Assembly (NCBI GenBank): GCA_019426215.1
Contig: CM033394.1
Coordinates: 39,616,423 to 39,680,422, forward strand
Origin: Buddleja alternifolia
Taxonomy: Eukaryota > Streptophyta > Magnoliopsida > Lamiales > Scrophulariaceae
Reading direction: 5' to 3'
DNA: 64,000 bases
The translations under genes and the position numbers were made by a program. The stretch's first letter is position 1; every line of letters begins with the position of its first letter. The notes under the pieces are model-generated. The model was given only the letters and a program-made list of their open reading frames with translations. It made no database searches and had not been told where the DNA came from. Below, piece after piece: positions 56,573-64,000 of this stretch.

Positions 56573-58250
56573 ATGAGAAGGGGTTGTTAAACTTTACAAA
56601 TTATTAAAATAACAATTTTATCTTAAACTCTGATTAATACTACTTCTATTGTTTTATTTTTTCTAACGAATATCAATTTCTTCTTCCATATTTATTCAAC
56701 ACTACTTGAATATATTTTATTAATCTTTCTTTCATGTTCAGTAATGTATTTAATTTGACCATTTTGGTTGAGAAAAATTGCAAGCGAATCAAGAAGACTT
56801 TTTATGTAAAAAGTTGACAATTTTTTTGTCTCCCTATGTCAAGCAAATTAGATTTGCTTTTTCTTTTTTTGGGAAAATTAGGTCAAGGAGAATTAGCAAT
56901 TGAAAGGGTAGTTAAATATTATAAATTACTAAAGTAGTAGTTCTATCACAAGCTTTCACCATTTTTTTCCCAAAAACTATTGGTTTCTAGTTCAATATTT
57001 TTTCAGCACTTAAAGTTTACTACTAATATATCTTTCATGTTGAAGAGTTATCTTTTGAAAAACTTATAAATGACTTGACAAAAGTTATTTTATTTACTTC
57101 CATATCAAGCAACACAATTGACAAAAGTGACATTTGATATTTAATGGAGCAATTGACTGTTACGACATGATCAGTTGCATATCTATTCAATCGTTTTTTC
57201 TAGTTTCTTTGATGTAAATAACATTATCATGAATTGTGATTTCAATGGAGGAAAACTCCTTGATCTCATTCGTTCAATTCCAATTTCCAACCAATTTTTA
57301 AATCCCATTTGAGCTTTTTGTGCCAAAGAAGTTGAGAGACTTGTCAACTTATTGCGTAAACTCACTAAAGAAGTCAACAATATTTTATATTAGCTTATCT
57401 GCAAACTCAATTTGCTAAAACTTTTATGCTTTTATTAATTTGTTGCCAGTGAAACATAAAATATGGTTGTTTGGCTGATAGATAACATATGTATGACTAC
57501 AACATTGGTATAATTTAGAATATTGATTTTGCTTTATTATGTCAAAATATAATAACTCAAATTGCATGACATAGAAGGGGAAAAAAAACTTGTCAGTTTT
57601 TTATATAAATTATTATTTTCTTGATTCCTTAATAATTCCTTTCAATTAAAACGGTCAAAAAAATATTATTGAAACATGTAAAAAAGATTAATAATAACTT
57701 TTAAAGTAGTGCTAAAAAATGTTAAGAAGAAGTCGATGTCTTTAGAAAGAAAATAGAGAGAAATAATATACGTGATAAAATTGTTACTTTAGTAATTTGT
57801 GAAGTTTGATAATCCAATCTCCCTAATTAATTAAAAGTTTCTATATTTTTATTACTTTGGAAAATTCCTACTGCCCTAGTCCTAAGTTTCCCTTTTCTTT
57901 TTCCTATTGATGAACAAGAGATCAAGTATTAGTGACGGGGCATCCATGTTCGTCAGACACAAATCAATTCGAACCAAAAAAAACAAACGAAAAAAGGACT
58001 GGGAATGATATACATGAGTCGGGATAAGTCATATCAGTCAACTTCAAACAGGATTCCCATCTTTTTTTTTTTTTTTTGAACGAACTTCAAACAGGATTTC
58101 ACATCTTGATAACTCAATTTTTAATTTGAAACAACTTGGAGTTAAATTATTTTGGCTTGTAGCTAGGTTAGCCTTTAATTTGGCTAATCTCGTTTGTAAG
58201 TCAATGTTGGTGTTTCACAGGTTAAAACGAAACGAGAATTGCTAATGAAA
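56573..58250. other. AT-rich intergenic DNA
   Basis: Near 56587-56955 and 57720-57860, phrases such as AAACTTTACAAATTA(T/C)TAAA and TAACAATTTTATC recur loosely on opposite strands, so a decayed inverted-repeat element of about 1.2 kb is possible. No gene is seen. Confidence 0.4.
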
Positions 58251-58257
58251 TCCAGCT

Positions 58258-58715
58258 CAATGATACACGGGTACAGAAATTAATATAAGAATACAGACAC
58301 GATACGAATATGAAATACGACAAATTGCAAGATTTAAGAATACGAGAAGTCGAGGATACGTGTTTGTATATACATGTATAATATCAATAGATACATTGAT
58401 ATAAATAAACTTTTGTCTAGTTCTTTACATATTTTTGTTATTTGTTTAACTTTTAAATGATAATTTTTAACAAAGAATCTAAAATATTATCTTCTTTTTC
58501 TTTTCTTTTTTTTCTATTTTAACCCAAAAGATATTGTAATGTTTCTTTTAAAGAAAATACTCTATTTGGTATTTGAGGCATGTCGGATACGTCAAATTTC
58601 GTATCGGATACGATATCCAAATTTTTTTTTTTTTTATATTTGGACAGTACTTCAAAAATATCTCGGACACGGTATTCAAGAGTATCTGTCACGGATATAG
58701 GTATAAATACGAATA
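58258..58715. mobile_element. GATACG/CGTATC-rich repeat fragment
   Basis: ACACGGGTACAG, ACACGATACGAATAT, GGATACGTGTTTG and, on the far side, TCGGATACG, CGTATCGGATACGATATCC and CGGACACGGTATTC form inverted clusters about 300 bp apart. This looks like the two ends of a non-autonomous transposon, class unknown. Confidence 0.4.
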
Positions 58716-58939
58716 TGATACTGAACGGAATCATTTTTAGGAGTATGCATGCATCATGGTTGGCAAACCTCATATAACCAAATTTATATACATATCAACA
58801 ACTAGAATTGTTAACTCTTATGACATAATTATCTAATTGGATAAAACTAAATGACTATATATCTCGAAACAGTACTTTAAAAGAATACATAAAACTAGAG
58901 AGACTCAAACCTTGTACTTTCCAATTCTCATCTTAGATT

Positions 58940-59280
58940 AAACGTACAAAAGAGCTGAGCTTAGCCAAAAAAAAATTGAGCTCGTGAGCACGAGCTTGAG
59001 CTAAGTCGGTCCAAGCTCAAGCGCAAAATTAGAAGTAAATGCAAATAACATTAATATATATATAAATTATTAAACATGAATTAAAATATTCATATATATA
59101 TATTATTAATCATATTATTATTATTATTATCATTATCATTATTATTATATGTATGCATATATATGTAAAATGCAAACATATTTTTTATGTTTAAGGTCGT
59201 GAGCCCAGAATAGGTACAAAACTGAAGCTCGACTAATTATAAATGTTTGGCCCAATAGGTTTGGTTCAAGCTCACCCCTA
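58940..59280. mobile_element. hAT-type right end, truncated on the left
   Basis: The right end GGTTCAAGCTCACCCCTA is the complement of a TAGGGGTGAGC-type terminus. GAGCTCGTGAGCACGAGCTTG and GGTCCAAGCTCAAGC are typical subterminal motifs of this family. The left terminus is not intact. Confidence 0.55.
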
Positions 59281-59773
59281 ACTTAAACCCTATTTTGAAA
59301 CAAACTGAATATATAATGTTGAAACAGAGTGCATTGCTTCATGCCCTAAATTCTTTTTTTTTTATATATATATATATATTTTATTTTGGTAAATGCTCTA
59401 TGTTCGCAAATTTTTGTTTTACATGCATCCAGTCTAAACTAAGTTCTTCATCTTAGTCCACATGGCCCAGTAATTTCTTACACTCTCATTTAAGTCCCGA
59501 AAGGGCTTACAATAACGCCTGATCCAAGGTGAAGCCCATAAATTAACCAATTCGAAGTTTTTTGGTAGTTCAAAAGTTCCTTTTAAGAAAGAAAAACAAT
59601 AAAAGAAGATAGAATTTCTTTTACAAAAAACATAAAAAAAGAAACTTGGATCTCTTACACAATAAACATATTTAGAGTAAAAAATATTCGTGAATTAGTT
59701 AGTCTAGTCAAAACTTGAGTCGTTTAATTGCGAAAAATACCTTTTGCATACAGATCAAAAATCATTATACTTG
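59281..59773. other. AT-rich intergenic DNA
   Basis: It holds a short (TA)n run at about 59362-59378. No gene is seen. Confidence 0.5.
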
Positions 59774-60028
59774 GAGAATGTTTGGTTGAACTTATAAGAT
59801 TGTTAAAATAGTTTAAAAGATGTTTCAGAGCTTATAAATTCCTGCAGAATATTGAATAATTTTTATAATAAAATAGAACCCTCAAAATAAGTTTTAATAT
59901 AAGTAAGAGAACCCAACTTATTTTTTCTTATAAAACAAAAGTTTATAAATTCTAAAAATATCTTATAATTAAGCATTATAAGCACTAAAAGATTTATAAG
60001 TTATTAAGCTTAACCAAACACCCTCTTA
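59774..60028. mobile_element. MITE, about 255 bp
   Basis: Left GGAGAATGTTTGGTTGAACTT and right (complement) GAGGGTGTTTGGTTAAGCTTA form a terminal inverted repeat, and TTATAAGTT/CTTATAA motifs recur inside. The target duplication is not clear, so the superfamily is open (PIF/Harbinger is plausible). Confidence 0.55.
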
Positions 60029-60029
60029 G

Positions 60030-60440
60030 AGTTGAAAATACACGGGAATGATCTAGCTACAAAGCTTAGCATTATTAAGCTTTGCTTGGTGCTGTATGCC
60101 AAAGATGTCATTAAAATGCTTAATTCTCCTTCTAATCGCCATTGAGGCAATATATAGAGTTGATTTTCACTACGATTCATCGCGAGGGCAATACAATTGC
60201 AGACTGATTTGTGAGGTAATGTTAAACTTGGGTAAATGCATATCGTTACGAATATGATCCATTGAATGCACTAATTTACGAGGTAACGTTAACGATCTGA
60301 GAGTTTATTAAACGCAACTTGAGACAAAATCATGGTTCGCGGCGACCGTCGCGGAGGCCACCATATCAAGCTTATAAATATCACACTCAATTAACACCAT
60401 ATAAAGCACAAAATCACACTTAATTGACTCAAATTATTTG
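60030..60440. other. Intergenic DNA, nothing recognised
   Basis: Less AT-rich than its surroundings (for example CGCGGCGACCGTCGCGGAGG at about 60338), but without an open frame or repeat that I can name. Confidence 0.45.
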
Positions 60441-60441
60441 A

Positions 60442-61477
60442 GGATTATTTGCATCCACCTCCCCTAAGGTATTGCGCTTTGGTAAAAATCTTCTCTCATG
60501 TAATTAGAATTTGGCAACCACCATCTCTGTGTGTAAAAAAATTTATAAACTACCTTCCTACCCTTAATTTATATATTTTTTTCTATTTTCTATTTTTCAT
60601 TTCATTCCTTTATTTTTCTTATTAAATAGAAAAAAGAAAGAAATAAAAATTACTCTCCATGAAAGTTATTCATACATTTTAACGAATAATTATTTTTAAT
60701 AAAAAAACATGTGGAGCAATCAATATATTAAACTTAATTTGTGATCAATATATCAAACTTAATTTAAATAAACTTAATATGTAATTTTCCAATCCCCTTT
60801 GTGTGGATTTTAAATTATATTTTCTAATGTTTCAAACAACTTTTTAATAAATTAAGTGTGTTTTATTTCTTTTATAAAAAATCAATTTTTTTATATAATC
60901 TCTATAGAATTACATTATTGCTAATTGTAATAGTGAAAAATCTAAAAAATCATATGTATTCTTGTCTTTTTCATTTGTAATTCACATTTTTCTTCTTTTT
61001 TTTCCTAAGTAGAAATAAGACTAATAAGACGTAAAATAAACATAAAAAAATTTAAGCATTCACTTCTCAATAAATATTATCATTTGAAATATATCTAATA
61101 TGATAGTAAAATAAATAATGAGATTCTTAAATTATTCAATAATATGTATGACCTCTTTAGTTTCTACTCAAAGTCATGTGCAAGTCCTTAAGCAAAGAGA
61201 TTAAAATGAAATACTCTTATCAGTTTTTAGACTTTTATCTATTATGCTATTTCGAATGAAAAAATATGTAAAATGGGTATTTGAGATGAAAAAAAAAATA
61301 CTAATATGAATTTTTCTATTTTGGGGTTTTCTTTGTTTCCTTTAATATATTATCTGTTGTAAATATTTCTAATTAAAAATATTATTTGTTAGAATTATTT
61401 GTAATTGAGCTTGACTTATATTCCTTTCTTTTTTCTATTTGATAAAAAATATAAACGAATGAAATAAAAGATAGAAA

Positions 61478-61520
<43 letters not shown>

Positions 61521-61612
61521 TAGAGGTAGAGAAGGTAGTTTATAATTTTTATGCCAAATTCTAATACATGAGGAAAGATAATTGCCTCAGGGGAGGTGGA
61601 CGCAAATAACCC
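60442..61612. mobile_element. Mutator-like MITE, 1171 bp (family D)
   Basis: It starts GGATTATTTGCATCCACCTC and ends GAGGTGGACGCAAATAACCC. The arms extend over about 100 bp (GGTATTGCGCTTTGG..., TTAGAATTTGGCAA/TTGCCAAATTCTAAT-like pairs, AAACTACCTTCCTACC/GGTAGAGAAGGTAGTTT). The 9-bp flanks AATTATTTG and AATTATTCA match at 7 of 9. The interior is AT-rich and non-coding. Confidence 0.75.
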
Positions 61613-61789
61613 AATTATTCAGCCCACCCTTAACTTAAATTACCAATGTAAGAGTAAAAAGCAATAATATTTTAAAATTTGTCCCAATTTTTCCTTATTT
61701 TTATCCTTTTTTCTGTTTCTGTCCTTTTACTCTTTTCTTTGTTGTTAATATTAGTAGTAGATTTGCAAAGGCAATCAAATTACGTTTTC

Positions 61790-62060
61790 TTTAACATCTC
61801 CGCAGAAACACCCACTACCCCTACACAGCATCTGCCACCGCGGTCGACCCCCAAAACGACGTCGTACATCCCACCGTGCCGTTTCAATATGGCCGAGAAG
61901 ACCCCGTTCCGGCCATTCCACCCCAAGTTATCGGCCAATTCGCCGAGAAATCGCCCGATCTCCCCCATTCCACGCCCATCCCCGTGATAGTTCGGAACGG
62001 AACGCCGACCTCTGTTCCCGTGCCGAGATCTCGGCGTTCCAGCGGACCATGGACAAAATT
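61790..62060 (+). other. GC-rich, coding-like island (possible exon)
   Basis: A sharp GC-rich block in AT-rich DNA, with CpG-rich text. Two plus frames stay open for much of it: one reads GREDPVPAIPPQVIGQFAEK and SPDLPHSTPIPVIVRNG; another reads ETPTTPTQHLPPRSTPKTTS and includes MAEKTPFRPFHPKLSANSPR before a stop at 61987. Neither is a family I recognise. It could be a first exon of an unrecognised gene or a captured gene fragment. Confidence 0.35.
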
Positions 62061-62461
62061 AAGTAATATGAATCGAAGCCAAGCAACAAATATAGACATT
62101 TAGATGATTCTTCTTAAACAACTCTTGTAAAACATCGATGAGATGAACAAGAGCAATCAAATCCAAGCAAACATACTCTTCCGAGTTCAACATGGAAATA
62201 TTTAAAGACCTCTCTACAGTGTCAATGAAACGTGCATTAATCAGCAATCTCAAAATACCATGAAAAAGACTCTCAGTAATGCCTTATTCACAATACACGA
62301 ACCCATTCTGCTACGTAACACAACCAGAAAAATCATTACTCGCGACCCTTCATGTTCAGCCATTTACCGGACAACCTTTTACTTCCAGCTGAGCATCTCC
62401 CCCCCTCCGAGAGGAGAAGAATGAATTCATCATCAGCTCAATTCAAGAACTATTCAAATGC

Positions 62462-63349
62462 TCATCTGCAGAAATGATTATCAAAGCTCGATTGGCTAAA
62501 GTGGGGATTTCGATTTCCCTGCATCATGCTTGCTTCCACTGTCGGCTCGTAAAGACTAAAAGAGCCACAAAACCACTGTGACTCGTTATACATAGGTTGC
62601 TGAGGTGACTTCATACTACTCCATTCAGGGATTTCAAAACCTTGAGCCATCTCCCAAAACATGCTCTGCAGCTCCTCAATGCTGTAATTCTTTTCCTGTT
62701 TTCAATAATTCAACACGAATTAAGTCGACTATGTTCTCATTTCATATCTTAATTGCTTCGAACATAGATCATGCAACCAAAATGCCTCCACAAATCCAGT
62801 ACAAATTACTATAAACCAGAACAACAGGACCAGACTAACTTATAATATCGGATACGGCTCCTCTCCAATACACCACCTGTCCAATTGTGTCCAATACGCA
62901 TTTGGATGAATGACACCTCATTCAAGATTTGATCCCATGGTACAAATTATATTTCATTAACACCACATCCAACTCAAGTTAAATAAGTTTTTTTGTTATT
63001 AGTTAATATGTTTAAACTAAAGTAAGATGACAACTATCCCCTAAAATCCCTCTTTCCATTGTTTCTCATATGACAAGTTTCTCTAATTAATCTGAAAGAA
63101 AATGGAACTTAAAATGGCATTCTTTTCATTATTCTTCATAAGCTCCAGCCATGGAATTGAACTACAAGTTGTGATTTAATATTCACAATTAACACACACT
63201 ATTTCAGCCATCAACTAATATTTCATTACTATGTAAATTGCTGCTATACGAGGGGAACAAGTCATATACAAGACAGAAAATCATGTACCTGTATAGTTTT
63301 CTGTGGAACATTGACTTGATGTAAACATGAATTAAACTCAGATTCTTCT
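62462..63349 (-). CDS. Possible two-exon gene end, unrecognised
   Basis: Two minus-strand exons join in frame: 63349-63289 (EESEFNSCLHQVNVPQKTIQ) and 62695-62462 (EKNYSIEELQSMFWEMAQGF, then EIPEWSSMKSPQQPMYNESQ and onward, ending NHFCR-stop). The first has a strong acceptor (TTTTCCCTGCTGTTTAG) and donor (CAG-GTACATG), and the second a standard AG acceptor. I found no upstream exon that joins without a stop: the obvious donor at about 63494 would create TGA. No family is recognised. The exon at 63289 sits between two inverted-repeat arms (62905-63100 and 63530-63720), so it may be a product of a transposon insertion. Treat as a candidate. Confidence 0.4.
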
Positions 63350-63720
63350 CTAAACAGCAGGGAAAAGTAGAAAGGAATTTCAGATTTTGAAACAAAGAAA
63401 ATTTCAGTGATCAATACGAATAATGAATAACAATTCATTATATGAGGATAAAAACAATAAAATTTGTACAAAATAACCAAGAAAAAAGATTACCATTTCC
63501 TTCTCCAAATTTGTTTTAAGAAAGATGTTTTAATTTTCCGTTGTAGACCGATTAAAGAAACTTGTTTGAGAGATAATGGGAAAGAGAGAGTTTAGGGGAT
63601 AGTTAGTATCTTCCTTTAATTAAAAAAGTTAATTTAACTTGAGTTAGGTGTTTGGTTATGAAAATATAATTTGTATCATTAGATCAAATCTTTAATGAGA
63701 TGTCACCCATCCATGTAGTA
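62905..63720. repeat. Large inverted repeat, arms about 200 bp
   Basis: 62905-63100 and the complement of 63530-63720 share TGACAYCTCATTMAAGATTTGAT, ACAAATTATATTTTCA, ACTCAAGTTAAAT, AACTATCCCCTAAA and CAAGTTTCT. The spacer is about 430 bp. It is probably a non-autonomous transposon with long inverted ends, or an inverted duplication. Confidence 0.7.
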
Positions 63721-63751
63721 AAAAGAACACGATTACAGAGGTAGTGTCTTA

Positions 63752-64000
63752 GGCCATCTCCAACCCACATCATTTTGGTGCACATTGAGCTCTCCAACCC
63801 ACGCTATTATTTGCATGAAATTTGGTGCAAATACATAGTAGCACGCTATATTTGACGTACACTTGTTCATTTCCATCAAATTTTGTGTTAAAAATAGGTG
63901 TAAAAAAAATATTTTAGAGAAGTGAATGCTTTCTTTAGATGCAAGATACAAAAGAGTAGTGAATGCTTTCTTATTTTGCCATTTTTCACCTGTAAATTTT
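63752..64000 (+). mobile_element. Tourist-like (PIF/Harbinger) MITE, left end
   Basis: GGCCATCTCCAACCCACATC is a common plant MITE terminus, and TTA at 63749-63751 fits the 3-bp target of this superfamily. CTCCAACCCACGC repeats 42 bp further in. The element runs past the end of the window. Confidence 0.6.

Noticed and set aside
1..64000. CRISPR array or bacterial operon
   Set aside because: No evenly spaced identical repeats with unique spacers and no bacterial gene layout; introns and plant transposons throughout.

Overview
The window is nuclear DNA from a flowering plant, almost certainly a eudicot. It is very AT-rich. The genes have GT-AG introns, and most of the DNA is made of plant-type transposons: Ty3/gypsy, Ty1/copia, LINE, SINE, CACTA, hAT, PIF/Harbinger and many Mutator-like MITEs. 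I saw no bacterial or organellar genes. The species cannot be named from this sequence alone.

Host genes are few. (1) A plus-strand TPX2-domain, WVD2-like microtubule-associated gene lies at 3033-5684. Eight exons can be joined in frame, but no start exon is visible and one splice acceptor is degraded. (2) Two related minus-strand, secreted, proline-rich GPI-anchored cell-wall proteins lie at 9232-9660 and 33463-33903. From memory, Arabidopsis chromosome 1 has the same pairing of TPX2/WVD2-like and hydroxyproline-rich genes, so these three probably mark an old gene block spread apart by transposons. (3) A weak two-exon minus-strand candidate lies at 62462-63349, and a GC-rich coding-like island at about 61790-62060.

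Layout. 1-2690: the end of a hAT element, a 1.35 kb AC/TG satellite that switches strand in its middle, and a solo LTR with 5-bp target duplications. 3033-5684: the TPX2 gene. 5988-8889: two MITEs around a dead LINE RNase H. 9232-9660: first wall-protein gene. 10330-18884: a LINE scrap, then a decayed Ty3/gypsy element of Tat type with RNase H and integrase, a long antisense gene of the Transposase_28 type, and a 3' LTR. 18885-20990: a copia fragment cut in two by a 1.7 kb solo LTR. 20990-33460: MITEs, a foldback element, a retroposed poly(A) sequence, a SINE and a hAT element. 33463-33903: second wall-protein gene. 34290-37225: a MITE, a G-rich tract, a SINE and a Tourist-like MITE.

37492-56572 is one Ty1/copia element whose matching LTRs lie 19 kb apart because its gag was opened by a large insertion. 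That insertion holds a CACTA (En/Spm) element carrying both a TNP2-like and a Transposase_24-type gene, and the CACTA element was itself invaded by a LINE that left a 16-bp target duplication. 56573-64000 is AT-rich DNA with hAT, Mutator-type and Tourist-type MITEs and the weak gene candidate.

No transposon gene here looks intact: all carry stops or frameshifts. The main interest is the record of nested insertions, a set of MITEs sharing GGGAAAATT-type ends with 9-10 bp target duplications, and the damage to the TPX2 gene.
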